Shown: in pieces, positions 26,646 through 36,000 of the stretch | Position numbering within the stretch: the first letter of the stretch is position 1 | How the letters are laid out: each line of letters opens with the position of its first letter | Assembly: GCA_041399065.1 (NCBI GenBank) | Contig: JAWKTN010000001.1 | Coordinates: 744,001-808,000 of the forward strand | DNA from: JAGQPD01 sp020426865 | GTDB taxonomy: Bacteria > Planctomycetota > Planctomycetia > Pirellulales > Pirellulaceae | Length of the DNA stretch: 64,000 nt | Reading direction: 5' to 3' | The notes under the pieces: generated by a model | Told to the model about the DNA's origin: nothing | The model's input: only the letters and a program-made list of their open reading frames with translations | Databases searched by the model: none | Position numbers and translations under genes: made by a program

Positions 26646-27953
26646 ATGGAAGCACCCGCTCGCATGCCGAACTCCCTTCTCCTCTGGCGGCTCGGCCGCC
26701 AGGGACGCAATTCCCTCACCAAGCCAGATGCATCAAGAGGAAACGGGCGAGTGTTGTCCGCGAGTTGGAAAGGTTGGTCTCCCAACCTGGCGTGGGCGTT
26801 GTCGATAACGATAACGATGACTTTGACGGTGACGGTGATAAGCGGCCAACCAACCCTCGCTTCCGATGCCCCCGACTATGCTCAGCACGTAGCCCAACTG
26901 GGCCACTCCGAATTCCTGCAACGTGAATTGGCATCGCAGACGCTGACCGAAATCGGCACGGCCGCGCTCCCCGCCTTAAGCGAGGGGGCAACCAGTCTCG
27001 ATCGCGAAATCCGCATGCGCTCGCAGCGGTTGATCGAGATCATTCGGGCGGCCGACCGCACGGAGAAGCTGCGGGCATTCTTGCAGCACGACAAGAGCGT
27101 GAACGAAGATTCGTTGACCGCCTGGAACGAATTCCGCGAGGTCGTTGGGGGGGACGAACCAGCGCGACTGCTTTATGCCAAGATGGCGGAGCACGAGTAT
27201 CGCTTGTTGGAAGCGTCATCCGAACAACCAGCGGAGATCGTCGCGGCGCTGGCGATTCGTTGCAAGCAGCTGGAGGCCAATTCGCGACAACCGAGTGAAG
27301 TGTTTCGTCCCGAATCGATTGCGGCGTTGTTGTTCGTGGCCGGCCAACCGGGCTTAACGTTAACCGATAACGCAGGCCTTTCCATCTATCGACTCAGTAC
27401 TCAGCATCCAACGTTTCGGCAATACCAGGAGCATCCTAATGCCGAGGAACAAGCGTACCTCAAACTGCTGGGTCGTTGGATTGCTGCCACGGACGACGCG
27501 AGCACCATGCAACCGAGACTGGCGATCGCCGCAAAACTGCGTCTCGATTCCGCGATCCCCTTGGCGCTGAAAATGCTGGAGCAGGAAAACCTCCCGCCCC
27601 GGGTCAGGCAAAGTGCGGTTTTGACGATCGCCAAGTTGGGTACGGCCGATCATGTGCCGGTACTGGAACGACAGTTTGAAGACCATTCGGTTGCCAGTCG
27701 GGTGACGCACGTGAAGACGAAGAAGATAATATCTTGTGAAATTCGCGATGCCGCATTACTGGCAGTATTGCACCTGTCGAATCAATCGCTGGAAGACTTC
27801 GGTCTCGCGCCGGTCCAAACCAACAGCATGTACGATTTCTATTTCATCCCCACGACAGTCGGTTATGAGAACGACGAGGCGCGCGACGCCGCCTTCGCTC
27901 GCTGGCGACAGCAGCGCGAAAGTACCATTGCCGAAACGCGTTCCCCACATTAG
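26646..27953 (+). CDS. Exported HEAT-repeat protein
   Basis: About 435 residues from ATG 26646; GTG 26628 and ATG 26664 are alternatives. A hydrophobic segment (NLAWALSITITMTLTVTVISG) near residue 50 probably acts as signal or anchor. The rest is helical. QTLTEIGTAALPALSEGATSLDREIRMRSQRLIEII and AVLTIAKLGTADHVPVLERQF read as HEAT-like repeats. No catalytic motif is seen. The architecture resembles a common planctomycete exported HEAT family, probably a periplasmic protein-interaction scaffold (inference). A PQQ-propeller membrane protein follows 92 bases downstream. Confidence 0.75.
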   Translation: MEAPARMPNSLLLWRLGRQGRNSLTKPDASRGNGRVLSASWKGWSPNLAWALSITITMTLTVTVISGQPTLASDAPDYAQHVAQLGHSEFLQRELASQTLTEIGTAALPALSEGATSLDREIRMRSQRLIEIIRAADRTEKLRAFLQHDKSVNEDSLTAWNEFREVVGGDEPARLLYAKMAEHEYRLLEASSEQPAEIVAALAIRCKQLEANSRQPSEVFRPESIAALLFVAGQPGLTLTDNAGLSIYRLSTQHPTFRQYQEHPNAEEQAYLKLLGRWIAATDDASTMQPRLAIAAKLRLDSAIPLALKMLEQENLPPRVRQSAVLTIAKLGTADHVPVLERQFEDHSVASRVTHVKTKKIISCEIRDAALLAVLHLSNQSLEDFGLAPVQTNSMYDFYFIPTTVGYENDEARDAAFARWRQQRESTIAETRSPH

Positions 27954-28045
27954 AACTCCTTAGGGCCATGCGCGAAGCGGTCGTTCGGCACGCGGGGTAC
28001 GTGGTGGCACCGGCGGATCTCTTATTAGCGGTAAGGAGCGGGCGG

Positions 28046-29650
28046 ATGTCTTTTCGGACTTGGATCCAGCGTAAACGCGACCAACGTCGTTATCTACCCC
28101 CGCTGGCGACCTGGTTGGTGGTGGCACTGTTCCTCGTGGGCCTGGCCTATTTTCGATTCAACGATTCGTTGGACAGCGGCATGGCGAATGTGATGTCATT
28201 CATCTGCGTGATGGCGTCGGTTATTACGGTCGTGTCGTGGTACGCGATCTTCAGTGCATTCGGCTTTGTGGGCCGGATGCTGCCGCTGGCGACCATCGTG
28301 CTGGGCACCGTGTTGTTCCTTTCGTTGATCGAAGTCCGCCGCTGGTCCGGTTCGATGGTACCCGAGCTGGCGTGGCGTTGGCAGCCGCAAGCCCACGAGC
28401 GGTTGGACAATCCCGCTGGCACTGGAACCAACAACGTCGATCTGCTCACTGAGACCGCCGACGACTATCCCGGATTTCTCGGCCCCTCGCGCAATGCGAC
28501 GCTCACGGATTTGAAACTTGGTCGAGATTGGCGGACAACGCCGCCCAAACAGCTGTGGCGACAGACGATTGGTGCAGGTTGGTGTGCCTTTGCCGCGCGC
28601 AATGCTGTTGCCGTCACCATGGAACAGCGGGGCGACGAAGAATTAGTTACGTGCTACGACATCGCAACGGGGACGCTTTTGTGGTCGCGTGGCGAACACG
28701 CTCGACATGAAACCGCCTTGGGGTTCGTCGGACCTCGCAGCACCCCCACGATCCATCAAGGTCGTGTTTACGCAGTTGGTGCAACAGGTATCGTACGTTG
28801 CCTGGAAGGGGCTTCCGGAGAGCTTGTGTGGCGCAGAGATTTGTTGGCCGACATGGGGACGACCCACGAAGAGGAAATGAAGGGCATCGCATGGGGTCGA
28901 TCGGGTTCGCCGCTTGTTTTTCAAGAAAAACTGATCATTCCATATGGCGGCCCGCCTGACGGTCCCACGGCATCGCTGGCGGCGTTGAACCTGGAGACTG
29001 GCGAGACGATCTGGACCGGCGGATCGCACCAGATCGCTTATGCATCGCCGCAACTGCTCACCCTCGGCGGAATGGAACAAATTGTCATTGTATCTCAGGA
29101 TTACGTTACCGCTCACGATCCCTACGACGGCGCTCAACTATGGGAACACCCTTGGCCGGGACGTTCCAATGCCAACGCCAGTGTCTCGCAGCCGGTCGGG
29201 ATCGATGACCAGCACGTGTTTCTTTCCAAAGGATATTCCCATGGGGCTGAATTGCTGCGCGTCGGGCGTAACGACGACGGAAGATGGAAAGTCGAATCGC
29301 TATGGCACAAAGCGAACGTCATGAAGACGAAGTTGACCAACGTCGTGGTGCGCGATGGATACGTCTTTGGCATTGACGATGGCATTATGTCCTGTATCGA
29401 CATGAGCAATGGCCGAAAGATGTGGAAGAGCGGCCGCTACGGTCATGGCCAGATTGTCTTGATTGATGACGTCATCTTGGTTCAAGCGGAAGATGGTCGA
29501 CTGCTGCTGATCGAAGCCAATCCCAAGAAGCTGATGGAGCTGGCTGAGCTACAAGCGATTCAAGGGCAGACCTGGAACAACCCGTGTGTCTACGGAAAAC
29601 GGGTGTTGGTGCGAAACTCCGAAGAGGCAGCTTGTTATGAGTTGCCGTAA
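28046..29650 (+). CDS. PQQ-like beta-propeller membrane protein
   Basis: A 534-residue protein from ATG 28046, chosen over an upstream start because AAGGAGCGGGCGG is a strong ribosome site. Three TM helices lie at about residues 20-110. After PGFLGPSRNATL comes an eight-bladed-type PQQ-like propeller with repeated blade motifs (CYDIATGTLLWSRG, CLEGASGELVWRRD, ALNLETGETIWTGG, CIDMSNGRKMWKSG). The family includes BamB-like scaffolds and membrane dehydrogenases; no dehydrogenase active site is evident. The gene converges on the FabD-like gene across a palindromic element. Confidence 0.85.
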   Translation: MSFRTWIQRKRDQRRYLPPLATWLVVALFLVGLAYFRFNDSLDSGMANVMSFICVMASVITVVSWYAIFSAFGFVGRMLPLATIVLGTVLFLSLIEVRRWSGSMVPELAWRWQPQAHERLDNPAGTGTNNVDLLTETADDYPGFLGPSRNATLTDLKLGRDWRTTPPKQLWRQTIGAGWCAFAARNAVAVTMEQRGDEELVTCYDIATGTLLWSRGEHARHETALGFVGPRSTPTIHQGRVYAVGATGIVRCLEGASGELVWRRDLLADMGTTHEEEMKGIAWGRSGSPLVFQEKLIIPYGGPPDGPTASLAALNLETGETIWTGGSHQIAYASPQLLTLGGMEQIVIVSQDYVTAHDPYDGAQLWEHPWPGRSNANASVSQPVGIDDQHVFLSKGYSHGAELLRVGRNDDGRWKVESLWHKANVMKTKLTNVVVRDGYVFGIDDGIMSCIDMSNGRKMWKSGRYGHGQIVLIDDVILVQAEDGRLLLIEANPKKLMELAELQAIQGQTWNNPCVYGKRVLVRNSEEAACYELP

Positions 29651-29758
29651 CGACGGCTTAGGATAGGAGCGAGACGAGCCGAGACGAACCGGGTGTAACT
29701 AAACCCCTGCGGATCGAGCCCGTTACGTGTACCGTTGCGCGGATTGCGAATACGATTT

Positions 29759-29892
29759 CCTAGTGCTTTGTTCCAATTGGGAATTAGGGTGCACCGTTTT
29801 TTGCCGCCTCTCCCAGACCCTCACATGTGAGGGTCTGGGAGAGGCTACGCGGTTCGCCGTATCCTAATTCCCAATGGGAACAAAGCACTAGG
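29759..29892. repeat. Nested palindromic element
   Basis: Outer 30-base inverted repeats (29759-29788 and 29863-29892) begin CCTAGTGCTTTG and differ at one position. They enclose a perfect loopless 38-base palindrome at 29807-29844, with half-site CCTCTCCCAGACCCTCACA. Ends read CCTA/TAGG. It lies between convergent genes and its right arm contains the stop codon of the minus-strand acyltransferase gene. It could be a MITE-like insertion or a bidirectional terminator; there is no T-run. Confidence 0.9.
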
Positions 29893-31048
29893 GATGGTCG
29901 AGCAACCAATCCTCTAAATTAATCTGTGCCACGAGGGGCGCTCGCAGCAGTGATGTTCGTTTCGGGAGCATGGCTTGCAGCCAGGGGCGGCTGACGAACG
30001 TCGAGAGCGCCCGCATTCCAAGGCTGGCCTTGACCTGTTCTTCGACGTTCTTGGCCAAACGCTGGAACGTTGCCGGCACAATATTGGGTTGCGGCCCGAC
30101 GTGCAACACCGTTTCGATCCCCATCGAAAGCGTCCGGTCGACGGCCTCCCAGAGTTTCTGTGGATGGTCGACCCACCTTCCCAAAAGATCGCGGACATTC
30201 GTTTCGTTGTAGCTCGTGTCGCCGGTCACTAACGATAACACGGGAGGACAGGGCACTTTGTCACCACCTTGCATCGTCAGCATCAATTGTGAGGCACGGT
30301 TCGGCACGAATTGCTGCCAGACAATTGGAGTGTGGAGTGGCGGCCACACATTGTCATTCCGTCGCAGAAAGATGCGATCCTTTGAGATCTCGCCCGCTCG
30401 ATCAGTAAATCGCTTGAGTGTGTCACCTTGACCGATGATCAACATGGAATTCGGCGCCAGGTACGCCGAAACTCCCACAACCCCCTTCCCTTCGCGGTTG
30501 ATGTCCGTACACAATCGGTGTACCGCCTCGCGCGAGATCTCGCGTCCACGACTGAAGAGTACCGCCAGCTGTACGTCATGAGCCAATGCCGCACTGTATT
30601 CAGCCATGGACAACGGAATGCGCAAGGCATCTTCAAATTTTAAGACGCCTGCCGCCATCAAGGCCGTGATTTCACCGAGACTGAATCCGTACAACAGCTT
30701 CGCTTTTTCCGGAGCAATATCGAGGACCTCACGCAGGATTTCCAGTTGAGCCAACTCGACGGCCACGATCAAAGCAATTGCGTCGGCATAGCTCTCCAGG
30801 TCGGTTTCTCGCTGCTGTTCAACTCGCTCAACAAGGTCGCAGGGCCGCTGGGTAATATCTGAACATACGGTGCTGGCTCGGCGTAAATAGTCAGCCACAA
30901 TCGGCCCGTAATCACCGTGGGCCAACAGCTCGGGCGTTCTCCCCAAATTGGTCACGTTGTACCCACGGAAGACAAAGGCCGAATTGCGGACGCGATCACG
31001 CATTTCGCCCACGGTGGGCATCCGAGTTACGACGGTAGCTGCTGCCAT
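29888..31048 (-). CDS. ACP S-malonyltransferase-like protein (FabD fold)
   Basis: A 386-residue acyltransferase-domain protein. Nucleophile Ser123 sits in GFSLGEITAL (GxSxG) and the likely partner His239 in WPPLHTPIV. The family moves malonyl groups from CoA to an acyl carrier protein. It is longer than typical FabD (about 310 residues), with extra N- and C-terminal segments, and no fatty-acid genes adjoin it. It is divergent from the SDR gene of the methanopterin block. Its stop codon lies in the right arm of a palindromic element, so the last residues may be element-derived. Confidence 0.8.
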   Translation of the reverse strand: MAAATVVTRMPTVGEMRDRVRNSAFVFRGYNVTNLGRTPELLAHGDYGPIVADYLRRASTVCSDITQRPCDLVERVEQQRETDLESYADAIALIVAVELAQLEILREVLDIAPEKAKLLYGFSLGEITALMAAGVLKFEDALRIPLSMAEYSAALAHDVQLAVLFSRGREISREAVHRLCTDINREGKGVVGVSAYLAPNSMLIIGQGDTLKRFTDRAGEISKDRIFLRRNDNVWPPLHTPIVWQQFVPNRASQLMLTMQGGDKVPCPPVLSLVTGDTSYNETNVRDLLGRWVDHPQKLWEAVDRTLSMGIETVLHVGPQPNIVPATFQRLAKNVEEQVKASLGMRALSTFVSRPWLQAMLPKRTSLLRAPLVAQINLEDWLLDHP

Positions 31049-31218
31049 GGTGTTAGGGATCGATTGAGTTCATAATGGACGAGGAGCGTCACGGGCAATG
31101 AGATCAAAGAACCAAGCCATTGCCGCGTTACAACTTGTGCGAATCAAGAGCGGTCGCTACTTCCAGTCTAAGTGGTGTTTCCGATTTTGTTACCGATATT
31201 GTACACGTCGAAGCAAAC

Positions 31219-32046
31219 ATGACCGATTTTCCCCAGCGGAATAACTGCGACAACCGTTACGATACACTGGCTGGCAAGACGGCTTTGGTGACCGGCGCGT
31301 CGGGAGGAATCGGCCGGGCGGTAGCACTGTGCATGGCTCGTGCTGGGGCGGACATCATCGTGCATGGCCACGACAACGTGGCTGCGGCCAGAGCAATTGC
31401 GGCGGACATCACCGAGCTCGGTCGTCGCGCGGACATCGTAATTGCCGATCTTGGCACACCGGCGGGAAGAAGCGCCGTAGTGGACGTAGCCAGCCGTCAT
31501 GATGACCACTTGGACATTTTGGTGAATACGGCCGGCGCCGACGTTTTGACCGGCCCTTTGGCAGAAACGACTTTCGAAGAGAAACTCTCCAGGCTCTGGC
31601 ACGTGGACGTCGTGGCCACCATGCATCTGTCGCGGCTATTGGGGCGTAAGATGGTGGAACGTCAGCGGTCGGGCGCGATCATCACCATCGGATGGGATCA
31701 GGCGGAGACGGGAATGGCCGGCGACAGTGGCGAGATGTTCGCCGCCGTGAAAGGGGCGATCATGGCCTTTACCCGAAGCCTGGCCAAGTCACTTGCTCCC
31801 TGTGTTCGCGTCAACTGCATTGCACCAGGCTGGATACGTACGGGGTGGGGAGCTGAGGCACCGCCGTACTGGCAAGCTCGTGCGGTGGGAGAAGCGTTGC
31901 GCGGGCGATGGGGAACGACCGACGATGTAGCAAATGCAGCTTTGTTCCTGGCGTCCGACCTCGCCGATTTCGTCAATGGTCATGTGTTGCCCGTCAATGG
32001 AGGCTTACAGGCCTGGCCGAACGATTACCGCCAGAACGCAGAGTAA
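31219..32046 (+). CDS. Short-chain dehydrogenase/reductase with altered active site
   Basis: A 275-residue SDR from ATG 31219 (an upstream TTG would add 33 unconserved residues). The NAD(P) motif TGASGGIGRAV and the NTAGAD motif are intact, as is the C-terminal PVNGG. The usual catalytic Ser appears replaced (GAIITIGWDQAE instead of a xISS-type motif). The YxxxK Tyr is Phe (MFAAVKG), with Lys kept. It may act on a pterin substrate by a different mechanism, or have lost classical activity. It sits 7 bases before the dihydropteroate-synthase-like gene, suggesting a role in the methanopterin pathway; this is inference. Confidence 0.85.
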   Translation: MTDFPQRNNCDNRYDTLAGKTALVTGASGGIGRAVALCMARAGADIIVHGHDNVAAARAIAADITELGRRADIVIADLGTPAGRSAVVDVASRHDDHLDILVNTAGADVLTGPLAETTFEEKLSRLWHVDVVATMHLSRLLGRKMVERQRSGAIITIGWDQAETGMAGDSGEMFAAVKGAIMAFTRSLAKSLAPCVRVNCIAPGWIRTGWGAEAPPYWQARAVGEALRGRWGTTDDVANAALFLASDLADFVNGHVLPVNGGLQAWPNDYRQNAE

Positions 32047-32053
32047 CCCTTGT

Positions 32054-33532
32054 ATGTCGCATCCACGTTGGTTATTTGTGACCGGCCGGTTGGCTGCGGA
32101 AGCCCTACATGAACAACTGCGGAACATCCCACAATTGACCGACGAGGTCTATTCCGTCGCCGTATTGCCGATTAGCGTTGCCGGATTGATGACCCCCGAA
32201 TGGGTTGCAAAACACTTGCAAACTCCAAGCGGCACGACACACGTCATGCTGCCAGGGTATTGTCGCGGGCCTCTGGAATCACTGCAAGCCACAACCACTG
32301 CCGAGATCGTACGCGGACCACGCGACTTGCGCGAGTTGAGTACATATTTTGGTGACGCTGCCGAATCGGCAATCGGATTCGGCCAGTTCGACATCGAGAT
32401 TATCGCTGAAATCAATCACGCGCCTGACATACCTTTCGCATCGCTTCGTTCCCGCGCCGAACGTCTTCGCGATGATGGCGCGGACATCGTCGACATCGGT
32501 TGCAACCCGTACCAAACGTGGAAGGATGTCGGCCATTGTGTGAAGCTGCTGCGAGAGGCGGGCCACCGCGTTTCCATCGATTCGTTCAACGTGGCTGAGA
32601 TCGCCGACGCCACGCGTTCCGGTGCCGAACTGGTCCTGTCCGTCAACTCGACAAATCGCGATGCGGCCAAGGACTGGGGCTGCCCCGTTGTTGTCGTTCC
32701 AGACGATGTGTCGTCGCTGGAGGGACTGGATGCTTCTATCGAGCAATTGCAACGAGACAGCGTGCCATTCTTGATCGACCCAATCCTGGAACCGATCGGA
32801 TGTGGATTTGCAGCCAGCCTCCAACGATATATGGAAGTCCGCCGGAGATACCCCGACGCACAGATGATGATGGGGATCGGCAATGTTACCGAGTTGACCG
32901 ATTGTGATTCCGCTGGCATGAATGTCATCCTGTTGGCAATCTGCCAGGAATTGGGAATCCGCAGTGTCCTGACGACCGAAGTGATCAATTGGTGCCGCAG
33001 TTCGGTGCGTGAGTGTGACGTCGCGCGGCGTTTGGCCTATCACGCCGTGACCCGTAATGTTCTACCGAAGCACCTGACGCCTGACCTGGTGATGCTGCGA
33101 GACCCACGACGTATCGATATCGACCCCGGTGACCTGCAAAACTTATCCCGATCGATCCGCGACAATAACTTTCGCGTGTTTGTTGCAGACAATGCGGTAC
33201 ATATCGTCGGTCGGCAACTGCACCTGAGCGACGCGGACCCGTTTCAGCTATTTAACCAGCTTTACCAACAACGGGCCGAACACGTGGACGCGAGTCACGC
33301 TTTCTATCTCGGCTATGAGATGGCCAAAGCCGCGATTGCAATTACATTAGGGAAGAACTATCGACAGGACGAGGCGTTGGCGTGGGGACTGTTGACGGAA
33401 GACGAAAACCGACATCGCTTGCCGCGCACGCCGCGGCTCGGTGCACACCGTACCGACAGCACGGGCCCCGACCGCAACAACCACGCCGATACGAATCGTG
33501 CGGATGATCCCAACGATGGCGACCAGAGCTAA
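32054..33532 (+). CDS. Dihydropteroate synthase-like protein, H4MPT-linked
   Basis: A 492-residue protein from ATG 32054. A non-homologous N-terminal domain (about 1-135, HPRWLFVTGRLAAEALHEQL) precedes a pterin-binding TIM barrel: EINHAPDIPFASLRSRAERLRDDGADIVDIGCNP, VSIDSFN, ELVLSVNSTN, LIDPILEPI and MMMGIGNVTELTD. This layout matches the DHPS-like family of methanogens and of H4MPT-using bacteria, thought to act in methanopterin assembly rather than folate. The last 50 residues are Asp/Asn/Arg-rich and probably disordered. No strong ribosome site is seen, so coupling to the SDR is likely. Confidence 0.85.
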   Translation: MSHPRWLFVTGRLAAEALHEQLRNIPQLTDEVYSVAVLPISVAGLMTPEWVAKHLQTPSGTTHVMLPGYCRGPLESLQATTTAEIVRGPRDLRELSTYFGDAAESAIGFGQFDIEIIAEINHAPDIPFASLRSRAERLRDDGADIVDIGCNPYQTWKDVGHCVKLLREAGHRVSIDSFNVAEIADATRSGAELVLSVNSTNRDAAKDWGCPVVVVPDDVSSLEGLDASIEQLQRDSVPFLIDPILEPIGCGFAASLQRYMEVRRRYPDAQMMMGIGNVTELTDCDSAGMNVILLAICQELGIRSVLTTEVINWCRSSVRECDVARRLAYHAVTRNVLPKHLTPDLVMLRDPRRIDIDPGDLQNLSRSIRDNNFRVFVADNAVHIVGRQLHLSDADPFQLFNQLYQQRAEHVDASHAFYLGYEMAKAAIAITLGKNYRQDEALAWGLLTEDENRHRLPRTPRLGAHRTDSTGPDRNNHADTNRADDPNDGDQS

Positions 33533-33801
33533 TTGCGCTAGATGAACTTGCCCAGAAGGACTATTGTGAACAGACACAAATCGTAGGATCCGCGGCGCCC
33601 TTTCCCCAAAAAGGAGCTGCATAGGACAGGCACACACACGTGTCTCGCAAGGCCGCAACTCCTTATTGGAGGAGAGGGTCGGGGTGATGGGGCAGCAGCG
33701 GGACCGGCGCCATTGACGCAACAAGGCCCCCCGCGATACAGGATTCATTGAGGATTTGTATCAGCCCGGCAGCTTGCGTCAACGAGGAGGAAAAGTAGCA
33801 C

Positions 33802-35238
33802 TTGAGTTCCCATCAGATTCCTTATGTGCTGGAGATTTCGGCGCCGGCGGATACGGCGGCGGTGTTTCGTCAATTGGTAAAACACCCCAAGTGCGTCTTC
33901 TTCGACAGTTCGCTGCGTCACCATCAGCTCGGTCGCTATTCCTTTCTCAGCTGTGATCCGCTTGTGTGGTATGTGGCAGATACCGACGCCGAGGCGCGCC
34001 GGGCGTGGCACGACCTGCAAGCGATGTGGAGCGAACTCCAGGCCGATAACGTTCCGGGACTACCTCCATTTCAAGGTGGTATCGCCGGACTTTTTGGCTA
34101 CGAGTTGGGAAGGTTGTTCGAACGAATTCCTATGGCAGCTCATGACGAGCTACGAGTTCCCCTGTGTGCCGTGGGACTATATGACGTCATCGTGGCATTC
34201 GATCACGATACGTCGCAGGCCTGGATCATATCGCAAGGTTGGCCCGAAACGAGTGCGGCCGCCCGCTTCGAGCGCGCTGTTGAGCGCGCTGAGCAGTTTT
34301 CCCGATGGCTGGCAGCTCCGGTTGGTTCGCCAGACAGCCTGCCGAGCATGACGGCTGGCAAGTCGCTTCGAATCGCCCCGATCGAAAGCCCGCATTTCCT
34401 GGTACAACCTGCGAGGAATACTTACAGCAACTTCACGGCCGACGGCTATCGACAGGCGGTTCGTCGCGCCATCGAGTATATTCGCGCCGGCGATGTGTTT
34501 CAGGTGAATCTTTCGCAGCGGCTCATGCGCCCGGCCACCATCGATACACATCTGCTATATCTGCAGATGCGCCAACGAACGCAGGCTACCTTCGGCGGCT
34601 ATCTCGACGCGGGTAGTTTTCAATTGGCCAGCTTGTCACCCGAGCGGTTCATAAGTGTCAGGGATCGCGTAGTCGAAGCGCGGCCGATCAAAGGGACACG
34701 TCAGCGCATGTCGCGTGCCGAAGCGGATCTCTACGCAGCAGACGAATTGCAGTCCAGTGCCAAAGACCGATCAGAGAATGTGATGATCGTCGATCTATTG
34801 CGAAACGATCTTTCACGAGTTTGCATCGCTGACAGCGTGATGGTACAGCAATTGTGCGGTCTGGAAACCTACGGGTATGTGCAGCATCTCGTGTCGTCGG
34901 TTCGGGGACGTTTGCGGCCGGAGTGTACTCCTTGGCAGGTGATGGAGGCAGCCTTCCCCGGTGGAAGCGTCACCGGCGCTCCCAAGGTGCGAGCCATGGA
35001 AGTGATCAGCCAGCTGGAACAAGTGGCACGTGGGGCGTACTGTGGATCATTGGGCTACATCGGCACTGATGGTTCCGCAGATATGAGTATTCTCATCCGC
35101 ACGCTCACGGCCAAAGATGGTTGGTGGCACTTTCCGGTGGGAGGTGGTATCGTGGCGGACAGCGATCCCCAGCATGAATACGAAGAGACATGGCACAAAG
35201 CGACCGGGATCTTGCAGGGGATTGATGGCAATCGATGA
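33802..35238 (+). CDS. pabB: Aminodeoxychorismate synthase component I
   Basis: A 478-residue chorismate-binding enzyme that, with the glutaminase, turns chorismate into 4-amino-4-deoxychorismate, the precursor of p-aminobenzoate. The TTG start at 33802 follows GAGGAGG. EYIRAGDVFQVNLSQR, SLSPERF, RPIKGTRQR (PIKGT is the PabB form, against PIAGT in TrpE), SENVMIVDLLRNDL and PGGSVTGAPKVRAMEVI are all present. Its stop overlaps the ATG of pabA by 4 nt. Neighbours suggest the pABA feeds methanopterin as well as folate. The 269-base gap upstream holds no recognised gene. Confidence 0.92.
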   Translation: MSSHQIPYVLEISAPADTAAVFRQLVKHPKCVFFDSSLRHHQLGRYSFLSCDPLVWYVADTDAEARRAWHDLQAMWSELQADNVPGLPPFQGGIAGLFGYELGRLFERIPMAAHDELRVPLCAVGLYDVIVAFDHDTSQAWIISQGWPETSAAARFERAVERAEQFSRWLAAPVGSPDSLPSMTAGKSLRIAPIESPHFLVQPARNTYSNFTADGYRQAVRRAIEYIRAGDVFQVNLSQRLMRPATIDTHLLYLQMRQRTQATFGGYLDAGSFQLASLSPERFISVRDRVVEARPIKGTRQRMSRAEADLYAADELQSSAKDRSENVMIVDLLRNDLSRVCIADSVMVQQLCGLETYGYVQHLVSSVRGRLRPECTPWQVMEAAFPGGSVTGAPKVRAMEVISQLEQVARGAYCGSLGYIGTDGSADMSILIRTLTAKDGWWHFPVGGGIVADSDPQHEYEETWHKATGILQGIDGNR

Positions 35239-35930
35239 GCAACGGCGGCAATAACAACATTCTGGTGATCGACAACTACGACAGTTTCGTACACAACCTG
35301 GCGCGCTATTGCCAACGACTCGGCTTGCAGCCACTCGTCGTCCGGCACGATGCGTTTTCCTTGGCGGAAATTGCTGCCTTCGCCCCGCAAGCTATTCTAC
35401 TGTCGCCTGGTCCATGCACGCCCGACGAGGCGGGGATCTGCCTGGAAGTCGTCCGCGAATTCCACTCCCAGATCCCCATCCTCGGCATTTGCCTGGGGCA
35501 TCAGGTGATCGCCCAAGCAATGGGAGGCCGGATCGTGCGGGCAACTCGACCAATGCACGGACAAACAAGCCTTGTCCAACACGATGATCGCTACGAGTTT
35601 GTCGGAATTCCGGACCCGTTCGCTGCCTGTCGCTACCATTCACTTGTCGTCGAAGCAGATTCGCTGCCAGCACCAATGCAGATTTCGGCAACCGATGTGA
35701 CATCAAGTGGCGAAACGACGGTAATGGCAATCCGCCACCGCCAGCTTCCTCTCGTCGGCTGGCAATTTCACCCCGAATCGATCCTCACCGACGTAGGTTA
35801 TTCGTTGCTGGCCAACTATTTTCGCCTGGCGGGCTGCGTGCTGCGGGGCGATGTACCGGATTTGAGCACCGAGCTGACTGGCATGAGCAAGGTCGACCAT
35901 CAGCTACCGGCGGGACCCGTGACTTTTTAG
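35235..35930 (+). CDS. pabA: Aminodeoxychorismate/anthranilate synthase glutaminase subunit
   Basis: A 231-residue class I glutamine amidotransferase that supplies ammonia to the pabB product. Nucleophile Cys86 lies in GICLGHQVIAQ and the His179/Glu181 pair in GWQFHPESIL. The N-terminal LVIDNYDSFVHNLARY is typical. PabA and TrpG are hard to tell apart by sequence and often shared. The ATGA overlap with pabB argues for the pABA role. The C-terminal 35 residues extend beyond the usual family end. Confidence 0.9.
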   Translation: MSNGGNNNILVIDNYDSFVHNLARYCQRLGLQPLVVRHDAFSLAEIAAFAPQAILLSPGPCTPDEAGICLEVVREFHSQIPILGICLGHQVIAQAMGGRIVRATRPMHGQTSLVQHDDRYEFVGIPDPFAACRYHSLVVEADSLPAPMQISATDVTSSGETTVMAIRHRQLPLVGWQFHPESILTDVGYSLLANYFRLAGCVLRGDVPDLSTELTGMSKVDHQLPAGPVTF

Positions 35931-36000
35931 GTACCACAAACCGTTCATCCGCAACGCACTTTGAGATTTTTGAATTACTTTTCTCTGCGGCGAAATAAAC

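Noticed and set aside
33533..33801. Hairpin-like AAGGAG...CTCCTT segment upstream of pabB considered as an RNA element
   Set aside because: The stem is only six bases with a long loop and there is no similarity to a known riboswitch I can name.
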